A stretch of 64,000 nucleotides of DNA, taken from contig JAPLTX010000027.1 of assembly GCA_026397915.1 (NCBI GenBank), positions 62,001 through 126,000 on the forward strand, written 5' to 3'. Source of the DNA: Verrucomicrobiota bacterium. Lineage in GTDB: Bacteria > Verrucomicrobiota > Verrucomicrobiia > CAIQCK01. Under the pieces are notes generated by a model that was given only the letters and a program-made list of their open reading frames with translations, did no database searches and was not told the DNA's origin. Position 1 is the stretch's first letter; every line of letters starts with the position of its first letter. Below are positions 52,701 to 61,799 of the stretch, in pieces. A program made the translations under genes and the position numbers.

Positions 52701-53117
52701 ATGAAAACTCTCCCGACGCGCGCGACGCTGGGGCTGCTCGGCGGGATCTATATCGCGGCGGGCGCGATGAAAATCGCCGACCCGACGGCGTTCGCCCGCG
52801 CGATCACGGACTACGACTTGCTGCCTGAAACGTTCGTGCCGGCAGTGGCGGTGTTGTTGCCGTGGTGGGAGGTTGTCGCCGGCGCGCTGGCGGTCATCGG
52901 GCGGTGGCGCGGTGGCGCGCTGGCGTTGATGGCAGGCATGTCGGCAGTCTTTCTGGCGGCGGGCGTAGTGACACTGGCGCGCGGCTTGTCGCCGGAGTGC
53001 GGCTGTTTCGGGCCGCTCAGCGGCCGTCTGGGCGCGACCACGCTGTTGGTGGAACTGGCGGTGCTGGCAGCAGGCGTCTGGTTGTTCCGTGTGGAGACGC
53101 GCGACCAAGCCGGTTGA
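52701..53117 (+). CDS. MauE/DoxX-like membrane protein
   Basis: A 138-residue protein with four membrane helices. It shows YIAAGAMKIADP at helix 1, LPWWEVVAGALAV at helix 2 and the ECGCFGPL cysteine pair before helix 4, the pattern of MauE/DoxX-like proteins linked to disulfide or quinone chemistry. The ATG at 52701 is preferred; a longer reading overlaps the kinase gene. No thioredoxin-like partner is adjacent. Confidence 0.82.
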   Translation: MKTLPTRATLGLLGGIYIAAGAMKIADPTAFARAITDYDLLPETFVPAVAVLLPWWEVVAGALAVIGRWRGGALALMAGMSAVFLAAGVVTLARGLSPECGCFGPLSGRLGATTLLVELAVLAAGVWLFRVETRDQAG

Positions 53118-53204
53118 TTGTTTTGTCCGCCGTCAAGCAACCGCCTTCTTGCCCCGTTGCGTTGACATGCTGCGGCAGGGCCGATACATTGCATCCACTC
53201 ACTT

Positions 53205-53882
53205 ATGATTGGCGCCTCGATACCAGATTTTACGCGGGAAGATCCGTGGCGGATTTTCCGCATCATGGCGGAGTTTGTGGATTCGTTCGAGTCCATGAAC
53301 AAGATCGGGCCGGCGGTGACGGTGTTCGGCTCGGCGCGCACCAAGCGCGGCGACCCGATGTATCGCAAGGCGGTGCAGACGGGGCGGCTGCTGGTGGAGA
53401 GTGGTTTCGCGGTCATCACCGGCGGCGGGCCGGGCATCATGGAGGCGGCCAACAAAGGCGCGAGCGAAGCCGGTGGTGTCTCCGTGGGACTGAACATCCA
53501 GTTGCCGTCGGAGCAGAAGCCGAACCCCTACATCAACCACCCGCTCGATTTTCGGTATTTCTTCACGCGCAAGGTCTGCTTCGTGAAATACGCCAGCGCG
53601 TTCGTGCTTTTCCCCGGCGGTTTCGGCACGCTGGACGAGTATTTCGAGGCCATCACGCTGATCCAGACGCATCGGATCGAGCGGTTTCCCGTTGTCATGA
53701 TCGGACGCGATTACTGGGGCGGACTCGTGGATTGGATGAAGGAAGCGATGGAGAAACCGAAGCGCATCGCACCGGAGGATCTGGACATCTTCGTTTGCGT
53801 GGACGAACCGAAGGCGGCGGTGGATTACATCCGGCACTGGCGCGCCCAACACGACGCGGAGGAACGAAAGAAAATGACATGA
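53205..53882 (+). CDS. LOG-family (TIGR00730-type) Rossmann protein
   Basis: A 225-residue protein with VTVFGSARTKRGDP, ITGGGPGIMEAANKGA and the LFPGGFGTLDE motif (PGGxGTxxE) of the LOG family, whose members hydrolyse nucleoside monophosphates to free base and ribose phosphate. Bacterial members are often annotated as cytokinin-activating or AMP nucleosidase-like. The last four bases overlap the start of the peptidase gene. The ~30-residue N-terminal extension is acidic and helical. Confidence 0.88.
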   Translation: MIGASIPDFTREDPWRIFRIMAEFVDSFESMNKIGPAVTVFGSARTKRGDPMYRKAVQTGRLLVESGFAVITGGGPGIMEAANKGASEAGGVSVGLNIQLPSEQKPNPYINHPLDFRYFFTRKVCFVKYASAFVLFPGGFGTLDEYFEAITLIQTHRIERFPVVMIGRDYWGGLVDWMKEAMEKPKRIAPEDLDIFVCVDEPKAAVDYIRHWRAQHDAEERKKMT

Positions 53883-55153
53883 TCGTTCGCTATCACGTCA
53901 CGCGCCTCGATAACTCCCTGCTGGTTGCCACCGCCGAAATGCCCTCCATGCAAAGCGTGGCGCTCGGCGTGTGGGTTGGCGTCGGCGGGCGGCATGAACC
54001 GGCCCGGATATGCGGCGTCAGCCATTTCATCGAGCACATGCTCTTCAAAGGCACGCGCCGCCGCAGCGCGAAGCAGATCAGCGAGGAGGTCGAGGGCATT
54101 GGCGGCTACCTCAACGCCTTCACCAGCGAGGAACACACCTGCTACTTCGCCAAAGCCAGCGCCGACAAACTCGACCTGCTCCTCGACGTGTTGATGGACA
54201 TCTATCTGGAGCCGCGGTTCGACACGACCGAGCTGGAAAAGGAACGCGGCGTCATCAAGGAAGAAATCCAGATGTATCTGGACCGGCCGGACCAGCACGT
54301 GCACGAGATTCTGAACGAGACGCTCTGGCCGCGCCAGCCGTTGGGCAAGGCGCTGACCGGCACGCTCAAGAGCATGGACGCCATCTCGCGCCGCGACATG
54401 CTCGACTACAAGGCGCGGCACTACGTCGGCAACAACACGATCATTGCCGCCGCCGGCCCGCTGGAGCACGCGCGCTTGCTGGAGGCGGTGCGGCCGTTGG
54501 CAAAACGCGTCCGCGCGGGCCGCAGCAACCGGTTCCTGCCCGCGCGCATGGGCGGACGCGGCCCCGTCGTGCGGCTCGTGACCAAGGAAACCGAGCAGAG
54601 CCACCTCGCGCTCGGCCTGCACAGTTTTTCCCGCGCTGACGACCGGCGCTATGCGCTGAAGCTGCTCAACGTGATCTTTGGCGAAAACATGAGCAGCCGG
54701 CTGTTCCAAGTCGTGCGCGAACGGCACGGCTTGGCGTATTCCATCCAGAGCTCGCTCAACTACTTCGCCGACGCCGGCGCGATGATCGTCTCGGCGGGCC
54801 TCGACAACAAGCGCCTCGCGAAGGCGCTGCGATTGACGGTGCGCGAACTGGCCCGCGCTGCCGCCAAGCCGCCGTCGGCCGGCGAGATGCGCCGCGCCAA
54901 GGACTACGCCATCGGCCAGATGCGGCTCGCACTGGAGAGCACGAGCAACCAGATGATGTGGGCCGGTGAACACCTGCTCGGCTTCCGGAAGATTTTTGAA
55001 CCGGAGGAAGTGGTGAACCGCGTCCAACAAGTCACGGCGTCGGAAGTCCACACCATCGCCCGCGATCTGTTCCGCGCGTCGCGCCTGCGCCTGGCCGTGA
55101 TCGGCCCGACGAAGGACGCGAAAGGCATTGAGCGGGAACTGAAACAGTTGTAG
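53879..55153 (+). CDS. M16 family zinc peptidase
   Basis: A 424-residue protein of the mitochondrial-processing-peptidase type. The inverted zinc motif HFIEH (His49, Glu52, His53) lies in SHFIEHMLFKGT, and the downstream Glu ligand in the LEKERGVIKEEI helix. The second half (ENMSSRLFQVVRERHGLAYSI) is the usual inactive M16 partner domain. There is no signal peptide, so it acts in the cytosol or leaves by another route. Overlap with the LOG gene suggests co-translation; a functional link is not known. Confidence 0.92.
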   Translation: MIVRYHVTRLDNSLLVATAEMPSMQSVALGVWVGVGGRHEPARICGVSHFIEHMLFKGTRRRSAKQISEEVEGIGGYLNAFTSEEHTCYFAKASADKLDLLLDVLMDIYLEPRFDTTELEKERGVIKEEIQMYLDRPDQHVHEILNETLWPRQPLGKALTGTLKSMDAISRRDMLDYKARHYVGNNTIIAAAGPLEHARLLEAVRPLAKRVRAGRSNRFLPARMGGRGPVVRLVTKETEQSHLALGLHSFSRADDRRYALKLLNVIFGENMSSRLFQVVRERHGLAYSIQSSLNYFADAGAMIVSAGLDNKRLAKALRLTVRELARAAAKPPSAGEMRRAKDYAIGQMRLALESTSNQMMWAGEHLLGFRKIFEPEEVVNRVQQVTASEVHTIARDLFRASRLRLAVIGPTKDAKGIERELKQL

Positions 55154-55276
55154 CGCGGCGCGGCGCAGTGGAAAGCTGCCGCAAAAACGGGATTGTCGGG
55201 GTCGACACACTTTCGAGCTTGCTTGATTTGGGCGGGAGACCTTAACTAGCCGCAGAACCAAGCCAACGAGGTTACT

Positions 55277-55861
55277 ATGGACAAAGTCTTCTTGGTCTAT
55301 CTCATCTGTTTCGGGGTCGGGTTGCTTTTCACCATCGTCAGTGCTTTCATGGCGGACGTGTTTGGCGGGCACGATGGGCATGTGGATGTGGGCGGGGCCG
55401 AAGGCATCGGAGCCGAAGGTCACGCCGAAGCGGGCTTTGGCACGCACGACATGCCCGGCTTCTCGCCCGTCAGCCCCACCACGATCGCTTCGTTCATCAC
55501 GGCGTTCGGCGGCATCGGGATGGTCCTCTCGAAGATCGAGGCGACCAGTTCGGTCTTGATCAGCGCGCCGGTGGCCGCGCTGGGCGGGTTTGCTATTGCA
55601 ACGCTCGTGTTTTGGCTCTTCCGCGCGGTGTTCCGCCGCACTCAAGGCTCCAGCGAATCAAAGATCGCCCAGGTGATCGGCCTGACGGCCACGGTTGTCA
55701 CGCCGATTGCCGCCAACGGCGTCGGTGAGATCGCCTACATTCACAGCGGCAGCCGCTATACCGCGCCGGCCCGCAGCGAAGGTGGCGCGGCGTTCGCTAA
55801 CGGACAGACCGTGAAGATCATCCGCATCGTCGGCACGCAGTTTTACGTCGCCGCCTCTTGA
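55277..55861 (+). CDS. NfeD-like membrane protein, flotillin partner
   Basis: A 194-residue protein. A first helix (YLICFGVGLLFTIVSAFMA) precedes a His/Gly/Asp-rich loop, then two helices near residues 70-120. The C-terminal ~60 residues form a small beta barrel of the NfeD/OB type (GLTATVVTPIAANGVGEIAYI). NfeD proteins are commonly encoded directly before flotillin, as here (64 bp). A GAGG ribosome site precedes the ATG. Confidence 0.82.
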   Translation: MDKVFLVYLICFGVGLLFTIVSAFMADVFGGHDGHVDVGGAEGIGAEGHAEAGFGTHDMPGFSPVSPTTIASFITAFGGIGMVLSKIEATSSVLISAPVAALGGFAIATLVFWLFRAVFRRTQGSSESKIAQVIGLTATVVTPIAANGVGEIAYIHSGSRYTAPARSEGGAAFANGQTVKIIRIVGTQFYVAAS

Positions 55862-55924
55862 CCCAGATTTTTTACCTCCCATCCACTCATTGAAACAACG
55901 CTCAACTCAAGGAAAGCCGAGAAT

Positions 55925-57454
55925 ATGATTCCAACACTTGCCGCCATGTTGCCGGAAGGCGCGGGCTTCGCTGCCGTCGCCATCGTCGGGCTGGTCATCG
56001 TCATCTTTGTCTTTGGCACCGTCTGGGCCAGCCGCTACACGAAGGTCGGCCCGAACGAGGTGATGGTCATCTCCGGCCGCAAGTATCGCGTGACGGACCC
56101 CGGCGGCACGGTCAGCCACCGCGGCTTCCGCATCGTCAAGGGCGGCGGCACGTTCATCATCCCCGTCATCGAGAAAGCCGACGTGCTCTCGCTGGAGTTG
56201 CTCACCATAGACGTGCAGACGCCGGAGGTTTACACGAGCAAGGGCGTGCCGGTGAAGGTGGACGGCGTGGCGCAGATCAAGGTCAAGGGCGACGACGTCT
56301 CCATCGCCACCGCCGCGGAGCAATTCCTGAGCAAACGCACCGAGGACATCAAGAACATCGCGATGCAGACGCTGGAGGGTCACTTGCGCGCCATTCTCGG
56401 CACGATGACGGTGGAGGAAATCTACCAGAATCGCGACGCGTTCGCGTCGAAGGTGCAGGAGGTGGCTGCGGGCGATATGGCGAACATGGGCCTCGGCATC
56501 GTCAGCTTCACCATCCGTGACATCCGCGACACGCAGGGCTACCTCGACGCGCTCGGCAAACCGCGCATCGCGCAGGTGAAACGCGATGCCATCATCGCGC
56601 AGGCCGAAGCCGACCGTGACTCGATGATCCGGTCCGCGCAAGCTCAACAGGCCGGCCAGGAGGCTAAGTTTGCCGCCGACAGCAAGATCGCCGAAGCACA
56701 ACGCGACTACCAATCCAACGTTGCCATGTATCAGGCCGTGGTGAACCAGAAGAAAGCCGAGGCCGACCTCGCCTACGATTTGCAGAAGTTCAAAACCGGC
56801 CAGTTGGTGAAAGCCGAGGAAGTGCAGGTCAGCATCATCGAGAAACAGAAGCAGATCGAGCTGCAGCAGCAGGAAATCCAGCGCAAGCAGAAAGAGCTTG
56901 AAGCGACGGTGCAGAAGCCGGCCGACGCCGAACGCTACAAGGTTGAGACGCTCGCCAATGCGAAGAAGTTCCAACTCGAAACCGAGGCCGCCGGCGCCGC
57001 GTCCGCCACGAAGGCGACCGGTTTCGCCAGCGCCGACGTCGTCAAGGCCACTGGTATCGCCGAGGCCGACGCGAACAAAGCGCGCGGTCTCGCCCAAGCC
57101 GATGTCATCGAGGCGCAAGGCAAGGCGACCGCCGAGGCGATGCGCTTCAAAGCGGAGTCGTTCAAGCAATACAACGAAGCCGCCGTCATCCAGATGATCG
57201 TCGAAATCCTCCCGACCGTGGCCGGCAAGATCTCTGAGCCTTTGGCCAAGACCGAGAAGATAGTCATCATCAACGCCGGCAACGGCCCAGGCGGCGGCGC
57301 GAGCAAACTCACCGGCGACGTGACCACCATCATGAGCCAGTTGCCGCCCGTCATCGAGAGCCTCACCGGCGTTAAGTTCGAGAAGCTGCTCGAACAGGTG
57401 CCGGCGCTGAGGAAGGCGATGGAGAAGGACGAGAGCGGGAAGAAGGCGAGTTGA
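55925..57454 (+). CDS. Flotillin-like protein
   Basis: A 509-residue protein with an N-terminal membrane helix (FAAVAIVGLVIVIFVFGTVW), an SPFH domain (~35-200, KVGPNEVMVISGRKYRV and VDGVAQIKVKG) and a long Ala/Glu/Lys-rich coiled coil (~215-420) typical of flotillins. It forms oligomeric scaffolds in ordered membrane regions and works with NfeD proteins. The C-terminal part ends hydrophilic. It is co-directional with the NfeD-like gene. Confidence 0.93.
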   Translation: MIPTLAAMLPEGAGFAAVAIVGLVIVIFVFGTVWASRYTKVGPNEVMVISGRKYRVTDPGGTVSHRGFRIVKGGGTFIIPVIEKADVLSLELLTIDVQTPEVYTSKGVPVKVDGVAQIKVKGDDVSIATAAEQFLSKRTEDIKNIAMQTLEGHLRAILGTMTVEEIYQNRDAFASKVQEVAAGDMANMGLGIVSFTIRDIRDTQGYLDALGKPRIAQVKRDAIIAQAEADRDSMIRSAQAQQAGQEAKFAADSKIAEAQRDYQSNVAMYQAVVNQKKAEADLAYDLQKFKTGQLVKAEEVQVSIIEKQKQIELQQQEIQRKQKELEATVQKPADAERYKVETLANAKKFQLETEAAGAASATKATGFASADVVKATGIAEADANKARGLAQADVIEAQGKATAEAMRFKAESFKQYNEAAVIQMIVEILPTVAGKISEPLAKTEKIVIINAGNGPGGGASKLTGDVTTIMSQLPPVIESLTGVKFEKLLEQVPALRKAMEKDESGKKAS

Positions 57455-57480
57455 GCAGTCGCTGAGGACGCGCCAACACC

Positions 57481-58320
57481 ATGCGTCTCTTCGAAGCCAT
57501 TCTGGATGCCAACCACCGCGCCGCGGCCGGCGATAAGAGCGCCGGTGTGCATGTGGCGGACTTCGCAGACGCGCTGCCCGTGGTGGCGCTGACGTGCATT
57601 GACCCGCGCCTGAACCCGCTGATGCCGGAGGTGCTCGGATTGCCGGAGGAACAGTTCATCTGGCTGCGCAACGCGGGCAACATCATCACCGGTTCCATGA
57701 GCAGCACGATCCGCTCGTTGGCGCTGGCTTGCGTGGTGAAAGGCGGGAAGGAAATTGCCGTCATCGGTCACACCGATTGCCGCGCCGGCCAGACTACCGT
57801 GCTGCAACTCACTGAACGCTTCGCCGCACTCGGCGTGAACCGATCAAAGCTGCCGGACAATATCGTCGAGTTCTTCGGCGTCTTCGCCAGTGAGCGCCAG
57901 AACGTGCTGAAGGCCGTGGATTTCATCCGTCACAGCCCGATCATCGGGCCGAAGACTCCGGTGCATGGACTGCTGGTGGACATCCAGTCGGGCCGGTTGG
58001 AGTGGTTGGTGAACGGCTATCAGGCACTCGACGCGGCCGCTGCGCGTTTTGCCGAAGCCATCAACGTGCAAAACCCGACGATGCAAACCGCCTTCGCGTC
58101 GCCGGAGCCTGACGGCGGCGAGAAGAAGCCGTCCGAAACCAAGATTGGCGAAGCGGAGTCGGTCATGGGTTGGTCGGTAAAGGACGCCAAGGTCGTCGAG
58201 GTGCCGACCCCCGAAACGCCGCCGAAAGTCCGGTTGGTGGAAGAAAAATCTGCTCACGCCTCCGCGAAACGTCCGCCGGTGATTTCCCCGTTCAGAAACA
58301 GACCTCGGCGCAACTTCTAG
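57481..58320 (+). CDS. Beta-carbonic anhydrase with C-terminal extension
   Basis: A 279-residue protein. Zinc ligands of the beta class are visible in CIDPRLN (Cys, and the Asp/Arg dyad) and GHTDCRAG (His, Cys). Residues ~1-185 form the enzyme; the last ~95 residues are Pro/Lys/Glu-rich and probably disordered, which is unusual for the family. It follows the flotillin gene by 26 bp and may share its transcript. It interconverts CO2 and bicarbonate in the cytosol. Confidence 0.88.
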   Translation: MRLFEAILDANHRAAAGDKSAGVHVADFADALPVVALTCIDPRLNPLMPEVLGLPEEQFIWLRNAGNIITGSMSSTIRSLALACVVKGGKEIAVIGHTDCRAGQTTVLQLTERFAALGVNRSKLPDNIVEFFGVFASERQNVLKAVDFIRHSPIIGPKTPVHGLLVDIQSGRLEWLVNGYQALDAAAARFAEAINVQNPTMQTAFASPEPDGGEKKPSETKIGEAESVMGWSVKDAKVVEVPTPETPPKVRLVEEKSAHASAKRPPVISPFRNRPRRNF

Positions 58321-58332
58321 CGCGAGTCTGGT

Positions 58333-58755
58333 TCAGTCCGTCTTCGTCGGTTGCGGTGGCTGCTTAATCTGCACTACAGGGAACGGAAAGTGGATCTTCA
58401 ATTCGTCGTCGAGGTGGACTTCGACCCAATAGACGCCGGGCCGCTCGAACTGCACGCCACCGAAGAGCGTGACGTTGGTAACGCTGACGTGTTCGTCGGC
58501 GAGCTGGAACGTGCAGTCGGACTCGCGCAGCACCGTGACTTCGTCGGTCGTCAGCAGGCGGACCCGCTGCGTGAACTGGCCGCGCCCGGCGCACCAGCGC
58601 ACCCAGATGAACAGCTTGAACGCCGTGACGGGAAACTGCGGCGACTGGAGGCAATTGACGACGCCGACGAGTGTCTGGCTGGCGGGGTTCATCTCCTGCC
58701 GGACATCTTCGCAGACGAGCACGGCCTGGAGATCGGGGATGTTCTTGTCGGTCAT
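58333..58755 (-). CDS. Beta-rich protein of unknown function
   Basis: A 140-residue soluble protein with alternating strands (LQAVLVCEDVRQE, FKLFIWVRWCAG, FTQRVRLLTTDE, GVYWVEVHLDDE), like a small beta-sandwich. The ATG at 58755 lies 14 bp after the barrel gene, so the two form an operon. A longer open frame upstream lies over the barrel gene and is rejected. No family could be named with certainty. Confidence 0.7.
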   Translation of the reverse strand: MTDKNIPDLQAVLVCEDVRQEMNPASQTLVGVVNCLQSPQFPVTAFKLFIWVRWCAGRGQFTQRVRLLTTDEVTVLRESDCTFQLADEHVSVTNVTLFGGVQFERPGVYWVEVHLDDELKIHFPFPVVQIKQPPQPTKTD

Positions 58756-58769
58756 AAGTCCTCGTCGGT

Positions 58770-59900
58770 TTAGTAGGTGAGCTTCAAACTCAGGAACACG
58801 GTGTTGTCGAGCGGCTGGTTTGGCACAGCGGGCAGCGTGTAAACCTTCAGGCTGTAGCCAATCTGCGCGCTCAAATCCTCGCGCAGTTGATAGCTCGGCG
58901 CGAGCTGAAACTGCCAGAACTCGTTGCGCATCGGCTGGCTGGCGGCGAGCGCGCCGTTTCGCCCGGCGAACTCCAGCGCGGCGGAGGTATCCAACTGGAG
59001 ATTCGGCATCACGCGCTGGCTCAAGCGCGAGTAGTAAGCTTCGCTCATCTCCTCGTAGAAGTCCGGCTGGTAACTTTCCTGAATCGCCTGACGGCGACCG
59101 ACGGTCAACGTCGCATCGTATGGCAGCGCGTAGCTCAGGTTCAGGTCGTGGCTGGGATTGGTCATCCGTTTGCCGGCGAACTCTTCGCGCAATTCGGTGC
59201 CGACGCTCGCGGCGGCTTTGAGCTTGCCGGTCAGTTGCTGCTCGACGCCGAACGACGCGATGTCGGCGCGGTAACTGGAGGCGGCCGTTGTGTAGTCCAC
59301 CTGCTGGCTCTGCAACCCGCTGGTGAGTTTGGTGCGACTGGTCAGTTGCCAGTCGGCGTCCAGCCCGATGCTGCTTGCGGCGCGGTCCATCGCCGTCGCC
59401 TGCGCGCGCTCCTGATGGTTCCACATCGTGTGCGAGTAGAACGGCTTCAGCGCCCAGTCGTCCGTGCCGGCATAGACCGCGCGCGTGGTGAGGTTGTTCA
59501 CGGCCAGGCTGCCCTGGGCGACACCGGTTTCGGTGAGCGGACGTTCCTGCGGAAACCGCAGCGAGCCGTCCACCTGCAACGCCAGGTCGCGCGCCACCGG
59601 ACGCTCGTAGATGGCGCTGAAGACATCTTCGCCGGCATCGCGCTGGCCGCGGGCAATCGCCTCCGGACCGGGCGTCGGCACGCTTTTGGTGTAGTTCACG
59701 TCCAGGTTGTCGAGCGGCTTGAGGCGCGGCGCGGAGTCCGTCTGTTGCGCAGAGGTAATGAAGTCTGAAAACTTGAAGGGCGGCGGAGCGGTTGGCAGCG
59801 GCGGCTCCGCGAGGGCAAGCGATGCCGCCGCCGTGAGCAACCATCCGCCCAGCCACAGCCACCGACCGCAACGCTTCCAACATGGACTTTGCTTTTGCAC
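58770..59900 (-). CDS. Outer-membrane beta-barrel-like protein
   Basis: A 376-residue protein. A signal peptide (RWLWLGGWLLTAAASLALA) is followed by a Pro-rich stretch and then regular alternating strands with Tyr/Gln/Thr-rich turns, ending in FLSLKLTY with a C-terminal aromatic, as in outer-membrane barrels. No ATG lies before the signal peptide in this frame; the GTG at 59900 is the best start, and a frameshifted or longer start cannot be excluded. It is divergent from the sigma factor gene, 102 bp away. Confidence 0.72.
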   Translation of the reverse strand: MQKQSPCWKRCGRWLWLGGWLLTAAASLALAEPPLPTAPPPFKFSDFITSAQQTDSAPRLKPLDNLDVNYTKSVPTPGPEAIARGQRDAGEDVFSAIYERPVARDLALQVDGSLRFPQERPLTETGVAQGSLAVNNLTTRAVYAGTDDWALKPFYSHTMWNHQERAQATAMDRAASSIGLDADWQLTSRTKLTSGLQSQQVDYTTAASSYRADIASFGVEQQLTGKLKAAASVGTELREEFAGKRMTNPSHDLNLSYALPYDATLTVGRRQAIQESYQPDFYEEMSEAYYSRLSQRVMPNLQLDTSAALEFAGRNGALAASQPMRNEFWQFQLAPSYQLREDLSAQIGYSLKVYTLPAVPNQPLDNTVFLSLKLTY

Positions 59901-60002
59901 TGCCGCTTGGATTCTTACCCAAGACCGCCGCGCTGTAAAGCGGTCCGGCGCACTAAGAAATTGCCACAAGCGCGAAGCGGGGGTAATGTTCCGTAGTTTC
60001 GT

Positions 60003-61130
60003 ATGACTGCCGCGACCATCAACCAAGCTCCTCGCGAAACCGGCGCGCTCCAGCCGGAAACCCTCGCGCGCGACCGGGCGGACGGCTACGAGCGACTGAT
60101 CCGCTATGTCCGCGAGAGCGGAGCGTCGGTGGAAACACTCGATGCGGATCGCGAGCGTCGCTTGCGGCAGACGGTGGCTCATTACCGCCGATTCCTCGCC
60201 GAGTTGCTGAGCTGGCCACAGTTCCGCCAGAGCGTCCTGATCGAAATGCAGTTGCGCGACCTGCGTGGCGGCCGCCAGGGCGTGAGCGCGGAACAGGCGA
60301 TCCAGTCGCTGCTGGTGGAGCACCAGAAGGACGTGCTGCTCGGCGTGCTGGAAAGTTTCACCGGCAACATCACCGCCCGACAAGCACGGCATATCTTGTT
60401 CCAGTTTGGCGCGGAAGACGACATCCCCGCCGCGCGCCGGCGCTGGTTGCTGCCGAACGAGTTGGTGGCGTTGTTCGACAAGCTCAGACTGCACATCAAG
60501 CGCGACTATCCGCGCTACAAGGCGGCGCAGACGGATTTGTTTTTCGCACAGGTGCGCCTCGTCTATGACCTCGCGGGTCGGATGGCGTCGGGGCCGGACC
60601 AGTTTCACGACGCGTTCCAGGAGGGCTGTGTGGCGCTGCTCCACGCCATTGACAAGACCGCCAACACCACCGGCTGCCGGCTTTCGACCTGCGCACAGGA
60701 ATGGATTCGAGGCGCGATGCTTCGCTTTCTGCAAGGCCAGCGCGCGCCGGTGCATGTGCCCGTGAACGCGCTGCCACGGCTGCGCAAGTTGGAAGTGATG
60801 CCGCAACGCGTGCCGCTGGAAACCGCGTGGGCGGACGGCGTCGAGGCGCACGACGAGCGGTTTGTGCATCCGGCGGAGACGCTGGCGCGGCAAGAAATCC
60901 GCCCGTTGCTGGAGCGGCTTTTTGAGTGCCTGACGGATAAGCAACGACAAGTGATCGTGCTCCGTTATGGCCTCAACGTCGCCGGCGTGGCGCATTCGCT
61001 CGAAGAGACCGCGCGGCTTATCGGCATCAGTTTCCAAGAGGTGGACCGCCGCGAAAAGCGCGCCATCGAGCGCGTCCAGACCTGCGGCTCCCGCGAATTG
61101 TTGCGCGAACTGGCATTGTGTCTGGCATGA
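60003..61130 (+). CDS. Divergent sigma-70 family RNA polymerase sigma factor
   Basis: A 375-residue protein. A long N-terminal part (~1-170) has no clear family. Region 2 (~185-260) is recognisable but loose (FHDAFQEGCVALLHAIDKT, STCAQEWIRGAMLRFLQ). Region 4 (~305-360) is well kept: LTDKQRQVIVLRYGLN, then SLEETARLIGISFQEVDRREKRAIERV. It may be an alternative sigma factor of the sigma-70 group 3 kind. Targets are unknown; the divergent barrel gene is an obvious candidate. Confidence 0.83.
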   Translation: MTAATINQAPRETGALQPETLARDRADGYERLIRYVRESGASVETLDADRERRLRQTVAHYRRFLAELLSWPQFRQSVLIEMQLRDLRGGRQGVSAEQAIQSLLVEHQKDVLLGVLESFTGNITARQARHILFQFGAEDDIPAARRRWLLPNELVALFDKLRLHIKRDYPRYKAAQTDLFFAQVRLVYDLAGRMASGPDQFHDAFQEGCVALLHAIDKTANTTGCRLSTCAQEWIRGAMLRFLQGQRAPVHVPVNALPRLRKLEVMPQRVPLETAWADGVEAHDERFVHPAETLARQEIRPLLERLFECLTDKQRQVIVLRYGLNVAGVAHSLEETARLIGISFQEVDRREKRAIERVQTCGSRELLRELALCLA

Positions 61131-61160
61131 CCATTTGAGATTTCAAGTCCGAGATTTCAG

Positions 61161-61799
61161 ATGAGCCAGACACCCTCCACTCAACGCAAGTTCCGCCTCG
61201 GCGTGCTCGGCTCCGGCAGCGGCACCAACTGCCAGGCGTTGCTCGACGCCTGCGCCCAACCCGGCTTCCCCGCCGAGATTGCCGTCATCATCAGCGACGT
61301 CGAAAACGCGAAGATCCTCGACCGCGCGCGGCAGGCCGGCATCGAGGCACTCTACATTCCGCCAGGCAAGTTCCGCACCAAACTGGAACCGGACGTGGAA
61401 CAGCGTTACGTCGCCGCCTTGCGCGAGCGCGGCGCGGAACTGGTCTGCCTCGCCGGTTTCATGCGCGTGTTGAAGGACGACTTCCTGAAGGCGTTTCCCG
61501 GCCGCGTCATCAACATCCACCCCGCGCTGTTGCCGGCGTTCCCCGGTTTGCAGTCGTGGAAGCAGGCGCTCGACTACGGCGCGAAGGTGGCTGGCTGCAC
61601 GGTGCACTTCGTGGACGCCGGCGTGGACAGCGGCCCGATCATCGTCCAAGCCGCCGTGCCGGTGCTCGACAGCGACACGGCGCAAACACTGCACGCCCGC
61701 ATCCAAATCGAGGAGCACCGCATTTATCCCGAAGCCGTGCGGTTGATCGCCGAAAACCGGCTGCGCATCGAAGTCCGGCGCGTGTTGCGTTGTGAGTAG
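61161..61799 (+). CDS. purN: Phosphoribosylglycinamide formyltransferase
   Basis: A 212-residue GAR transformylase of purine synthesis. Visible motifs are GVLGSGSGTNCQALLD at the N-terminus, the catalytic Asn/His in VINIHPALLPAFPG, and the Asp in GCTVHFVDAGVDSGPII. The length is typical. It lies 30 bp after the sigma factor gene. The formyl donor is 10-formyltetrahydrofolate. Confidence 0.94.
   Translation: MSQTPSTQRKFRLGVLGSGSGTNCQALLDACAQPGFPAEIAVIISDVENAKILDRARQAGIEALYIPPGKFRTKLEPDVEQRYVAALRERGAELVCLAGFMRVLKDDFLKAFPGRVINIHPALLPAFPGLQSWKQALDYGAKVAGCTVHFVDAGVDSGPIIVQAAVPVLDSDTAQTLHARIQIEEHRIYPEAVRLIAENRLRIEVRRVLRCE

Noticed and set aside
59901-61037. Long reverse frame antisense to the sigma factor, continuous with the barrel gene
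   Set aside because: It has shadow-type Arg/His-rich composition and lies over a clear sigma-70 gene; only the part from 59900 down has a signal peptide and strands.
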